In this document: positions 26,716-34,868 of the stretch, in pieces
How the letters are laid out: each line of letters opens with the position of its first letter
How positions within the stretch are numbered: the stretch's first letter is position 1
Source: CAYLHS01 sp964496205
GTDB taxonomy: Bacteria; Actinomycetota; Acidimicrobiia; Spongiisociales; UBA4744
Assembly (NCBI GenBank): GCA_964496205.1
Contig: CAZBXV010000003.1
Span: 15,351 to 79,350, forward strand
Length of the DNA stretch: 64,000 bases
Direction: 5' to 3'
Program-made: the position numbers and the translations under genes
The notes under the pieces: model-generated
The model's input: the letters and a program-made list of their open reading frames with translations, nothing else
Databases searched by the model: none
Told to the model about the DNA's origin: nothing

Positions 26716-26721
26716 TACGGT
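26716..26721 (+). promoter_or_regulatory. -10 box TACGGT, gpsA
   Basis: TACGGT ends 9 bases before the gpsA ATG at 26731; an overlapping TACGGA follows. No ribosome site is visible, so the message is probably leaderless or has a 1-3 base leader. Confidence 0.45.
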
Positions 26722-26730
26722 ACGGACGCG

Positions 26731-27723
26731 ATGCGTGTCAGTGTGATCGGTGCCGGCTCGTGGGGAACCACCGTTGCTTCTCTGACTGCACGTGCACATC
26801 CCACACGATTGTGGGTCAGGCGCCCGGAACTGGCCGAGACGATCCGCACAACGTCCGAGAACCCCGACTACCTGGCCGGCCATCGTCTCCCCTACGGTCT
26901 CCAGGCGACGAGCGATCTACGACAGGCAACCGACGGAGCGGATGTGGTCGTCATGGCCGTTCCTTCTCATGGATTCCGTGCCGTGGTCGAGGGACTCGTT
27001 GACACCGTCGGCCCTTCGACTCCGATCCTCAGTCTGTCCAAAGGTATCGAGCAGAGCACACTGATGCGGATGACCGAGGTCACTCTCGACGTCCTGTCGG
27101 ATCACGACCGTTCGCTGGTCGGAGTGATGACCGGTCCCAACCTGGCATCAGAAATCATGGAAGGTCACCCGACTGCCACAGTGATAGCCATGGCCGACAC
27201 GGAGCGCGCAGAGCAACTTCAACGCCTGTTCATGGGACCTACCTTCCGCGTCTACACCAACGACGACGTCGTCGGCTGTGAGACGGCCGGTGCGCTGAAG
27301 AACGTCCTGGCGATCGCCGCGGGCATGTCATCCGGTCTCGGCTTCGGCGACAATTCGCTTGCAACACTGATCACGCGAGCACTCGCAGAACTCACACGAC
27401 TCGGCGTTGCCATGGGAGGCTCACGCAACACCTTCGCAGGACTCGCCGGCATGGGGGACCTGATCGCCACATGCGTCTCCACGAGGAGCCGAAATCATCG
27501 AGTAGGTGTCGAACTCGGCCGCGGTCGCACGATCGAAGCGATCATCGCCGACATGCAAATGGTCGCTGAGGGTGTCAAGACCACAAAGGCGGTGCTGCAG
27601 CTGGCCGAACGGTACGGAATCGAAATGCCGATCTCCACCCAAGTCGGCCGCGTGCTGTACGAGGGTGCCAGCCCCCGCGAAGCCGTGCTGGCGTTGATGA
27701 CGCGCGAGGCGAAGAGCGAGTAG
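26731..27723 (+). CDS. gpsA: Glycerol-3-phosphate dehydrogenase [NAD(P)+]
   Basis: A 330-residue enzyme reducing dihydroxyacetone phosphate to sn-glycerol 3-phosphate for phospholipid synthesis. N-terminal Rossmann motif VIGAGSWGTTVASL (5-18), the SLSKGIE segment with substrate Lys (near 105-110), MTGPNLASEI (near 133), the catalytic Lys in CETAGALKNVLAIAAGMSSGLGFGDN (near 185-210) and GLAGMGDLIATCVSTRSRNHRVG. The frame is open upstream to 26641, but that stretch overlaps the promoter and does not look coding. It is single, divergent from ychF. Confidence 0.95.
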   Translation: MRVSVIGAGSWGTTVASLTARAHPTRLWVRRPELAETIRTTSENPDYLAGHRLPYGLQATSDLRQATDGADVVVMAVPSHGFRAVVEGLVDTVGPSTPILSLSKGIEQSTLMRMTEVTLDVLSDHDRSLVGVMTGPNLASEIMEGHPTATVIAMADTERAEQLQRLFMGPTFRVYTNDDVVGCETAGALKNVLAIAAGMSSGLGFGDNSLATLITRALAELTRLGVAMGGSRNTFAGLAGMGDLIATCVSTRSRNHRVGVELGRGRTIEAIIADMQMVAEGVKTTKAVLQLAERYGIEMPISTQVGRVLYEGASPREAVLALMTREAKSE

Positions 27724-27743
27724 GGAACTCATCATTCGTCGAA

Positions 27744-27766
27744 GAGGCTGACGGCTGTTCAGCCTC
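27744..27766 (+). terminator. 7-bp hairpin after gpsA
   Basis: GAGGCTG (27744-27750) and CAGCCTC (27760-27766) with a 9-base loop, 20 bases after the gpsA stop. No T-run follows; CAGCAGCC-type direct repeats do. Weak terminator candidate. Confidence 0.4.
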
Positions 27767-27918
27767 CAGCAGCCAGCAGCCAGCCAGAGCGCGACCACAG
27801 GTGTCGCCGCAGACCGTCGGGCGACCGTTCCCTCCCCCAATGAAGGCTGAGCCGTACCTTTGCACACCTTGGACCTGTTTCTTCTCGCCGCGATACGACG
27901 TACGAGATACCAGATACG

Positions 27919-27951
27919 GCCCGCATGGCGGGCCCGGCGCCATCAGGCGCC
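27919..27951 (-). terminator. Tandem hairpins at the end of the NurA-like gene
   Basis: GGCGCC pairs around a 4-base loop (27936-27951) that contains the NurA-like stop codon, and GCCCGC-atg-GCGGGC (27919-27933) follows it on the minus strand. No T-run. The stems probably stop or protect the sbcD-sbcC-nurA message; the same stems also face gpsA on the other strand. Confidence 0.45.
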
Positions 27952-28848
27952 CACGGCTGCCACCTGCAACGCCCGGTAGAGCAGATGCTGGTCACCAAGA
28001 CGGCGGCGCAGTTCACGCTCCAGGCCTCCGATCGGGTACAGGTTCTGTGGAGCACGCGGATCCTTGTGACGTTCTGAGGCATACCGGGGTAGCGTCACGG
28101 CAACACGATCGGCGAGCGTCCTGGCGGCCGCCACGTTCTGGTTGGCGGTCGCTTCGCAACGGACGACCCCGGCGAGCGGACCGCCCCCGCCCCCAGGGAG
28201 CCGCTGGTACCAGGAGAATCGGCTCCAGGCCGTGGTCGTGAGGAACAGCGGCGTCCGCTCTCCTGGTCGCAACGCTGTGAGTACACCCATCAGCGCCGTC
28301 GGGAGGTACTGCACGTGGTGCGTCTTGACGTACCCGACGGTACCCGCTTCCTTTCCTGTTCTCAGTGGACCGTCCGTGATCACGAGTTCGGCATCACGTC
28401 GGTTGGCCGACACCTCACCTTCCAGTTCGCCCATTCGCTGCTGAAGACCGAGCCAGAGGTCCTCGTTCGATGAGCCGGCTGTGATGCGGACCTCATAGCT
28501 GCCGTGACGGGTGCGAACGGTTTCGGCCTCGGGTGATGGGGTGAAGAGACCACGGCGCACTTCTGCGGCGACGAGCTTCGCATCCCCGTCGGAGCGAACG
28601 GCTCCCGCCGCGTAGGTCGCACAGATCCCGAGCGTCGGCTGATCGTCGCCGATCCAGATGTTCGCGTCGATTCGGCGCACTCCGTCAACGAACAGCAACG
28701 ATTGTGCCGGTTCGATCGAAGGGCTGATCGGCTTCCAGTCCCCTGCCGGTACTTCGATGTCGACGTCCAATTTGGCGGTCGACTCATCGAGCTCCGGTGA
28801 CATTGGCGTGCCGTACTCAGGTGCCCATGGTTCGATCGAGAACTTCAC
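27943..28848 (-). CDS. NurA-like nuclease domain protein
   Basis: A 301-residue soluble protein. Residues 50-61 (SLLFVDGVRRID) resemble the first catalytic Asp motif of NurA nucleases, and the C-terminal PRYASERHKDPRAPQNLYPIGGLERELRRRLGD matches the region where NurA carries its last conserved acidic and basic residues. Middle strands (RDAELVITDGPL near 150, APLFLTTTAWSRFSWYQRLP near 200) fit its RNase H-like core. NurA acts with HerA in DNA-end resection in archaea. GTG 28848 overlaps the SbcC stop as GTGA, so it is translated with sbcC and sbcD. The family call rests on motif and context, so moderate confidence. Confidence 0.62.
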   Translation of the reverse strand: MKFSIEPWAPEYGTPMSPELDESTAKLDVDIEVPAGDWKPISPSIEPAQSLLFVDGVRRIDANIWIGDDQPTLGICATYAAGAVRSDGDAKLVAAEVRRGLFTPSPEAETVRTRHGSYEVRITAGSSNEDLWLGLQQRMGELEGEVSANRRDAELVITDGPLRTGKEAGTVGYVKTHHVQYLPTALMGVLTALRPGERTPLFLTTTAWSRFSWYQRLPGGGGGPLAGVVRCEATANQNVAAARTLADRVAVTLPRYASERHKDPRAPQNLYPIGGLERELRRRLGDQHLLYRALQVAAVGA

Positions 28849-31196
28849 GCGTCGACCCTTTCCACATGGGCGCCGGACACGTCCTTGGTGACGACGAACC
28901 GGGTCGGGACCTGTTCGGCCAGATCGGGAACGTGGCTGATGAGACCGACGGTGAGCCCTGTGGAGCCGAGCTGCTGAACCACGGACGCGACCACATCGAG
29001 TGTTTCCTGATCGAGGGTGCCGAACCCTTCGTCGAGGAAGATCGATTCGAGCTTTGGTGTCCCACGAGCAGGCATCTCGGTGAGCTGGTCCGAGAGCGAG
29101 AGCGCAAGGGCGAGAGATACGAGGAACGTCTCACCTCCTGACAGAGTCCGGACGGACCGTCGCTGATCGGCGTTGCGATGGTCGACGACCATGAACCCCG
29201 TCTTGTCGGTCTCGAGCGAGTAGGCACCAGACGACAGATCATCGAGCCGCTGGTTGGCGCTGACCGTCAGTTCGACGAGCGCCTCTTCGAGGACCCACGA
29301 CTCGAACCGATTGGCTCGCAGGTGCAAGGCGAGGGCCGCGGCCACCGTGCTTCGTTCCCGCTCCTTGGCGATGTCGGCGGCGAGTTCCACTGTCCGCCGC
29401 TTCGCGCTCTGTACCTCTTCGAGTTCCTTACGTGCGGAGAACACGGCCTCTTCCGGAGTGATGTCCGACCCGAGGCCCGCGAGGTGCTTCTCCAGATCTT
29501 CAACGAGGCCGGCTCTGTCGTCTGCAAGCTGCTTCGCGGTGGTGCCGAGGGCGTCGAGTCGACTGCGCACATCCTTCGCCTGAGTAGATGCCCAGTCCGT
29601 CAGGGTGGTCCACGCTGCGGCGAGGTCGTCCATCGCCGCCGGAGGAGGCTCGAGATGGGCGACGCGGTCTCTTGTGGCGTGGAAGGTGTCGAGCGCTGCG
29701 GTGCGCTCTCCGGTGAGTTCGGTCCGGCGCTGCTCGGCATCGTCGGCGGCCTTGCGCGCCCTGTGAGCCGCCTCTCTCAGTTCGGCGAGTCGTTCGTGTG
29801 CAGCCCTTGTCGTTTCCAGGGTCTGAGTCAGCTCGTCGACATCAGCAACACCTTCGAGGTCGAGCGAAGCGATCTGGGAGGCGATCTCCTCCACCATGGT
29901 CTTGGAGGTCGCGCTCACGACCTCGGCATCTGTCAGTGCCTTGCGTGCGACATCGAGGTCTGCCATTCGAGCGGCGATGTCGGTATGGGCGCGAGCGAGG
30001 TCCTCGATCGGCTCGATCGAAGGGAGTTCGGTGATCGGGACCCCACACACCGGGCAAGGTTCGCCGACCATCACGGTTGCGGCGAGCTCGTGGGCGGCAT
30101 GCGTCCGCCTGAGTCGTTCGAGCTTCTCGGCGGCTTCGGTCCTCGCCAGTTCGGCTTTGTCGATCTCCTGACGACACCGTTCGAGTAGCGTCTCCGACTT
30201 TGCCAGCTTGCTCGCTGCCTGCTTCTGTCGCCCAAGGAGGTCCTCGAGTGCGCGCCGCTTGGCGATCTGTGACTCGAGCGTCGCCGGATTCGGAAGTGTC
30301 GCGATTGATCGTTCGTGCGTATCGAGTGCATTGTCTGCCTGCGTGGCGCGTTGCTTCGCCTCTCTGAGCTCGCCATCGGCGTTGGTGACACGGCGTACCA
30401 GCTCGCCGAGACCCTTCGGCGGTCGTATGTCGAGGACCGAGATGGTCTGTTCATCCCGGGCGATCTGCTGTTTCGTATCGTTCAGCTTCTCGACGAGACC
30501 GCCGATCTGCGTTCTGATACCGGCGATCGTGTCCCGGAGCCCCTCGAGCTCCTCGACCCGTCGCGCGAGCGCCTCCTCGTCGCTGGCGGCGCGGCCGGCG
30601 AGGAGATCAACCTCACGCTGGTGTCCTGCGAGTGCCTGGTCTGCCGCCGCCTTTCGTTCATTGGCGAGATCTCGTATGCGTCGGTAGACACGAAGATCGA
30701 GAAGCTCACGCAACAGCTCCTGCCGCTCACGGGGCTTGTCGTGAAGGAATCGGGCGAACTCGCCTTGGGGCAGGACGACCGCCTTGGTGAAGTGCTCATA
30801 GGCGAGCCCCAGGAGTTCCTCCACCTTCTTGGTGACCTCGTCGGCTCCGGATGCGAGCGGGGCACCGTCGTGTTCGAGCCGCGCTTCGGTGGTGGTGGCC
30901 CCTCCACTCTTGGTACGTCTGACGACCCTGACGACCGAGTATGAGTCGCTTCCGACAGTGAAGTCGAACCGTATCCGAGCCTCGTTCTTTCCGAGGGTGA
31001 TGACCGGTTCGACGGCTCGACGGTCCTCGTATCTCGGAACCGACCCGTAGAGCGCGAACACGATGGCGTCGACGACGCTCGACTTGCCAGATCCGGTCGG
31101 GCCGGTGAGGGCGAACAGGTCGGCGTCGCGGAAGTCGACCGTCGTCTTGTCTCGATAGGCGGTGAACCCTGCGATCTCCAGCTCGACAGGCCTCAT
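28845..31196 (-). CDS. sbcC: DNA-repair ATPase SbcC (Rad50 family)
   Basis: A 783-residue SMC-like ATPase that, with SbcD, processes DNA ends and hairpins. Walker A is LTGPTGSGKSS (30-40); a long coiled coil runs from about 170 to 620, interrupted by the zinc hook CPVC (381-384); the C-terminal part has signature LSGGETFLVSLALALSLSDQL, Walker B SIFLDEGFGTLD and the D-loop. It is shorter than E. coli SbcC (about 1050) and closer to archaeal Rad50, so the arms are short. ATG 31196 overlaps the sbcD stop by four bases and the gene overlaps the NurA-like gene by four bases. Confidence 0.96.
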   Translation of the reverse strand: MRPVELEIAGFTAYRDKTTVDFRDADLFALTGPTGSGKSSVVDAIVFALYGSVPRYEDRRAVEPVITLGKNEARIRFDFTVGSDSYSVVRVVRRTKSGGATTTEARLEHDGAPLASGADEVTKKVEELLGLAYEHFTKAVVLPQGEFARFLHDKPRERQELLRELLDLRVYRRIRDLANERKAAADQALAGHQREVDLLAGRAASDEEALARRVEELEGLRDTIAGIRTQIGGLVEKLNDTKQQIARDEQTISVLDIRPPKGLGELVRRVTNADGELREAKQRATQADNALDTHERSIATLPNPATLESQIAKRRALEDLLGRQKQAASKLAKSETLLERCRQEIDKAELARTEAAEKLERLRRTHAAHELAATVMVGEPCPVCGVPITELPSIEPIEDLARAHTDIAARMADLDVARKALTDAEVVSATSKTMVEEIASQIASLDLEGVADVDELTQTLETTRAAHERLAELREAAHRARKAADDAEQRRTELTGERTAALDTFHATRDRVAHLEPPPAAMDDLAAAWTTLTDWASTQAKDVRSRLDALGTTAKQLADDRAGLVEDLEKHLAGLGSDITPEEAVFSARKELEEVQSAKRRTVELAADIAKERERSTVAAALALHLRANRFESWVLEEALVELTVSANQRLDDLSSGAYSLETDKTGFMVVDHRNADQRRSVRTLSGGETFLVSLALALSLSDQLTEMPARGTPKLESIFLDEGFGTLDQETLDVVASVVQQLGSTGLTVGLISHVPDLAEQVPTRFVVTKDVSGAHVERVDA

Positions 31197-32332
31197 CGGG
31201 CTTCCTCGAGTAGCTCGTCGAACAGGGCGACAACGCGTTCGTCCGATGCGTTGATCTCGTCCAGGTACTTCGTGAACAGCTCGTGTGGTGGTTTGCCGAG
31301 CTTCGGTTCCGGTGACACCTTGCGGCTCGCATCGGTGGGGGTCGCGAGCACGACATCTACGGCACCTGGAAACATCTCGCGTACATGGTCGGCGAGCCCG
31401 GCCCGTGCCGGTTCTTCGAGAACGATCTTCAGGTAGGCGTCCGCTGTGGTCCCGGCGAAAGGTTCGAGGGACTCGAGCGTGCCGCTGAGCTGCTTCAAAC
31501 GCCGCCCGGACCGCAGCGGAACTTGTGTCACGGACGCAGGCTTGCCTGGTTCCGCCTCCACGATGACAACGACCTTCTCGTCCTGGGTTTCCCCGAAGTC
31601 GAGCTGCAACGGCGACCCGGAGTACCAGACAGGCGCTGCCGCGGGGATCCGTTGGGGCCTGTGGAGATGCCCGAGCGCGACGTAGGACAGCGCGCCGTTG
31701 AACGCTCCCGCCGGCACCCAGTAGTCGAAGATCGTGTGAGCACCCCGCTCCCCCCCGCCGAGTAGCCCCTCGGCAACCATCAGGTGCGAGACGACCAGGT
31801 TGACATCGTCCGTGCGGATTCCCTCGGTGAGCTTCGCGAGGATCGCTGCGAGACGTTCCGCGTACAAGGCACCGTGCTCGTATGCCTCGAGTTCCATGAG
31901 GTCGGATGCCGAGACGATGCCCCGCTGTGTCACGAACGGCAGCATCGCCACTCTGGCCGTTTCGCCGGAAGCTGTGTCGATCCGCACGACCCCGCCGTTG
32001 CCCGGCGCCTTCGGGGTTGCAGTCACGTGCACACGTCCGAGTTCAAGGAGCGGGGCAACTGCTTCGAGGCGGCGTCCGTTGTCGTGGTTGCCGGCGACCA
32101 TCACCACCGGTGCCACACCGGCGAGTTCGAGCAGCGCCTCGTAGACGATCTCCTCAGATTCGGCTGTCGGCGCGACCACATCGAAGATGTCACCGGCGAC
32201 AGCGATGAGATCGACGTGTTCCTGTTCGGCGATCGTTGCGATCTCACCGAGGACGGACCTGTGCTCGTCCGCTCGGCTGCGGCCACGGATGGCGCGACCG
32301 ACGTGCCAGTCGGCTGTGTGCAGGATCTTCAC
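31193..32332 (-). CDS. sbcD: DNA-repair nuclease SbcD (Mre11 family)
   Basis: A 379-residue metallophosphatase-fold nuclease with manganese ligands in ILHTADWHVG (3-12), VAGDIFDVV (near 50), AGNHDN (near 85), SHLMV (near 175) and GHLHRP (near 222). It degrades DNA ends and hairpins in complex with SbcC. GTG 32332 begins VKILHTADW; the frame stays open upstream to 33184, but that part is antisense to the decarboxylase gene. First gene of sbcD-sbcC-nurA-like operon, divergent from the decarboxylase with 60 bases between them. Confidence 0.95.
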   Translation of the reverse strand: MKILHTADWHVGRAIRGRSRADEHRSVLGEIATIAEQEHVDLIAVAGDIFDVVAPTAESEEIVYEALLELAGVAPVVMVAGNHDNGRRLEAVAPLLELGRVHVTATPKAPGNGGVVRIDTASGETARVAMLPFVTQRGIVSASDLMELEAYEHGALYAERLAAILAKLTEGIRTDDVNLVVSHLMVAEGLLGGGERGAHTIFDYWVPAGAFNGALSYVALGHLHRPQRIPAAAPVWYSGSPLQLDFGETQDEKVVVIVEAEPGKPASVTQVPLRSGRRLKQLSGTLESLEPFAGTTADAYLKIVLEEPARAGLADHVREMFPGAVDVVLATPTDASRKVSPEPKLGKPPHELFTKYLDEINASDERVVALFDELLEEAR

Positions 32333-32380
32333 GTCGCCGATGGTACCGACACCTAGGGACGCAACCGTGTATGCCGTCGC

Positions 32381-32386
32381 TACCCT
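32381..32386 (+). promoter_or_regulatory. -10 box TACCCT, PLP decarboxylase
   Basis: TACCCT ends 6 bases before the ATG at 32393, the spacing expected for a leaderless message. No ribosome site present. Confidence 0.55.
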
Positions 32387-32392
32387 GCCGTC

Positions 32393-33706
32393 ATGGAGAT
32401 ACCAGCCACCGGCCGACCCCGCGAGGACCTTCTGCGCGAGATGGAAACGCTGGCCGGGGCCGAGGCGAGCTGGGAGGACGGCCACACGTGGAGTCTCGTC
32501 TATCACGCCGGTGAAGAGCACACGACCTACCTGAAAGCGGCCCATGGGTTGTTCTTCTCCGAGAACGCACTCAACCCGATGGCGTTCCCTGCGCTGCGCC
32601 GGTTCGAAGCGGAGGTCGTCCGGATGACGGCATCGATGCTCAACGGCGGCGCCGAGGTCGCCGGCACGATGACCTCGGGGGGTACCGAGAGTCTCCTCGC
32701 GGCCGTGAAGACGTACCGGGATTGGGGTGCGGCCACGAAAGGCATCAACGAGCCCGAGATGGTGCTGCCTGTGACCGCCCACGCTGCGTTCGACAAGGCG
32801 GCCTCCTACTTCGGCGTTCGACAAGTACGTGTCCCGCTGGGCGAAGATCTTCGCGCCGACCCCGCTGGGATGGAGGCGGCGATCACCCCCAACACGATCC
32901 TCATGGTGGGTTCCACTCCCGACTACCCGTTCGGACAGGTCGATCCAATCGAAGAGCTGGCGTCGATCGCCGGGGAACACGGTATCGGCATGCACGTCGA
33001 CGCCTGCCTCGGAGGTTTCCTCGTCCCGTGGGCAGAACGTCTCGGCGTACCGGTCGGAGCCTGGGATTTTCGGGTTCCCGGTGTGACATCGATGTCGGCC
33101 GATGTCCACAAGTACGGCTTCGGGGCGAAAGGCGCATCCACGGTTCTGTATCGGACGGCCGACCTCAGGCGATTCCAGTTCCACGTCACGAGCGACTGGC
33201 CTGGCGGCATCTACGCGTCACCATCGATGGCCGGAACCCGTCCGGGCGGGCCCATCGCGGCGGCATGGGCCGCGATGCAGGCAATCGGTCAGGACGGGTA
33301 CCTCGAGATGACCAGACAGATCCTCGACATCTCCGGGCGCCTGCTCGATGGGATCAAGGATATCGACGCACTCCGTGTGCTCGGCGATCCGAAACTGAGT
33401 GTCTTTGCGTTCCAGGGGGTCGACGTCGACACCTACGCGATCGGCGACGCGCTCGAAGCCAGAGGGTGGCACGTCGATCGACAAATCAAGCCTGCGTCGC
33501 TGCACTTCATGGTGACACCCGCACACTCGGGAATCGTGGACCGGTTCCTCGAAGATCTCCGTGACAGCGTGGATGACGTGCGGGCGCATCCCGAGCTCGC
33601 AACGAGCGGCCAGGCAGCGATGTACGGAATGATGACGACCCTTCCAGACGACGGGACACTCGACGAGATCGTCCTCCAAACCCTCGACGGCCTGTACTCG
33701 ACCTAG
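32393..33706 (+). CDS. PLP-dependent lyase, sphingosine-1-phosphate-lyase/decarboxylase group II
   Basis: A 437-residue fold-type I enzyme. Segments characteristic of S1P lyase are present: GHTWSLVYHAGEEHTTYLKAAHGLF, NPMAFPALRRFEAEVVRMTASMLNG, GTMTSGGTESLLAAVKTYRDW, TAHAAFDKAASYFGV, HVDACLGGF and SADVHKYGFGAKGASTVLYR with the PLP-lysine at about 240. Bacterial relatives cleave long-chain base phosphates or decarboxylate amino acids; the motif set leans to the lyase. No sphingolipid genes are in view. Its end overlaps the end of the convergent DUF819 gene by four bases (33703-33706). Leaderless start. Confidence 0.85.
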   Translation: MEIPATGRPREDLLREMETLAGAEASWEDGHTWSLVYHAGEEHTTYLKAAHGLFFSENALNPMAFPALRRFEAEVVRMTASMLNGGAEVAGTMTSGGTESLLAAVKTYRDWGAATKGINEPEMVLPVTAHAAFDKAASYFGVRQVRVPLGEDLRADPAGMEAAITPNTILMVGSTPDYPFGQVDPIEELASIAGEHGIGMHVDACLGGFLVPWAERLGVPVGAWDFRVPGVTSMSADVHKYGFGAKGASTVLYRTADLRRFQFHVTSDWPGGIYASPSMAGTRPGGPIAAAWAAMQAIGQDGYLEMTRQILDISGRLLDGIKDIDALRVLGDPKLSVFAFQGVDVDTYAIGDALEARGWHVDRQIKPASLHFMVTPAHSGIVDRFLEDLRDSVDDVRAHPELATSGQAAMYGMMTTLPDDGTLDEIVLQTLDGLYST

Positions 33707-34803
33707 GGCTTGAGCAGATAGGCAAGGGCGATGCCTGCGTAGTTGCCGATCGCATAACCGACCACGCCGGTGGTCAGTCCCGACACTATGATCGCTCGGT
33801 TCTTCAGAGCCGTGGCGACGGTCGGCACGAACGCCGGTCCGAACACCGCCGCGGTCGATGTGATGAGCACCGTGTCAGTATCGAGCCTGAAGAGCGCAGC
33901 CAGCAGGTAGTGGATGAGGATCGCTCCAATCAGTGCGATCGCAACGAACAGGAACACCCCTCCGAACGCCCCTGCGAGCTGTCGCACGTTGGCGAGCGTG
34001 CCGATCGCGACGGCGAAGATGAGAAGGAGGAACTCGCCCGTCTCGAACGTTCCTGGCTGTGTCCTGACCCGCGGCACGAACGAGGCAAGCACCCCGATCG
34101 TTGTGATGGACAGGATCACCAGAGCAATCGGCAGGTCAGGAGCGAACAGAAAGATCAGTCCAACCGCCACAGCAGACGCGGCAATGCTGAGCAGGATCGA
34201 CACGATCACGTCCTTTGCAGTTGGCGCCACCTGAACCTCGTTGATTTCGGTGGTGCCGAAGCGTGACGCGTCGAATGCCGGCAGGAACGTGGCCAGCACA
34301 CGCTGCGCAATGGACAGGAGGAACAGCAGGTACACACCGGACAAGATGACGTCCGCCCCGTTCATCAGGACGAACGTTTCGTCCGGAACCTCCAGCGCCA
34401 ACCCAACGGCGCTCATGTTCGGCGTGCCTCCCGTGTAGACGCCGACGGTCATACCGGCCATCTGCCAGTTGTGAGCGATCGTCACGACGAACGTGGCGAT
34501 CGTTGAGGAGATCACGACCGCGATCGTTGCCAGCGCGAACGAGACCACTGCAGGGCGTGCGATCTTGAGCCACGCCTTGAAGTCCGTCGTGAACAGCAGC
34601 AGCGGGATGGCAAGCACGACCGTCGCCTCGGTGACCGTGGTGGCGAGATTCGTGTCGACCGAGAACACGTTGCCGATCGCGATCCCGAACAGGTAGCAGA
34701 GCACGATCGGACCAAGGAACTCCAACGGCTTGAAGCGCTTCGCTCCCCACCTGGCAAGCGCAGGGAACCCGAGAAACGCAATGATGAGGATCGCCGAACC
34801 CAC
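33703..34803 (-). CDS. DUF819 family membrane protein
   Basis: A 366-residue protein with about 11 hydrophobic helices, matching the DUF819 (YjcL-like) family: PLEFLGPIVLCYLFGIAIGN at the start, a conserved GVYTGGTPNMSAVGLAL segment near 125-145, and two inverted halves separated by a polar loop at about 190-210. The fold is thought related to sodium/solute symporters, substrate unknown. GTG 34803 follows a TACCGT box by 6 bases (leaderless). Convergent with the PLP lyase gene; separated from the HerA-like gene by 65 bases. Confidence 0.85.
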   Translation of the reverse strand: MGSAILIIAFLGFPALARWGAKRFKPLEFLGPIVLCYLFGIAIGNVFSVDTNLATTVTEATVVLAIPLLLFTTDFKAWLKIARPAVVSFALATIAVVISSTIATFVVTIAHNWQMAGMTVGVYTGGTPNMSAVGLALEVPDETFVLMNGADVILSGVYLLFLLSIAQRVLATFLPAFDASRFGTTEINEVQVAPTAKDVIVSILLSIAASAVAVGLIFLFAPDLPIALVILSITTIGVLASFVPRVRTQPGTFETGEFLLLIFAVAIGTLANVRQLAGAFGGVFLFVAIALIGAILIHYLLAALFRLDTDTVLITSTAAVFGPAFVPTVATALKNRAIIVSGLTTGVVGYAIGNYAGIALAYLLKP

Positions 34804-34809
34804 ACCGGG

Positions 34810-34815
34810 ACGGTA
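34810..34815 (-). promoter_or_regulatory. -10 box TACCGT, DUF819 gene
   Basis: On the minus strand TACCGT ends 6 bases before GTG 34803; no ribosome site. Confidence 0.45.
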
Positions 34816-34868
34816 GTCACGGGCGCATAGCCGATGTCGGCTGGAACCCAGTGGCCCGTCTGGAGGAC

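Noticed and set aside
31193..33184. Long N-terminal extension of SbcD (to 663 residues)
   Set aside because: The extra part is antisense to the PLP lyase gene; the metallophosphatase fold begins at GTG 32332.
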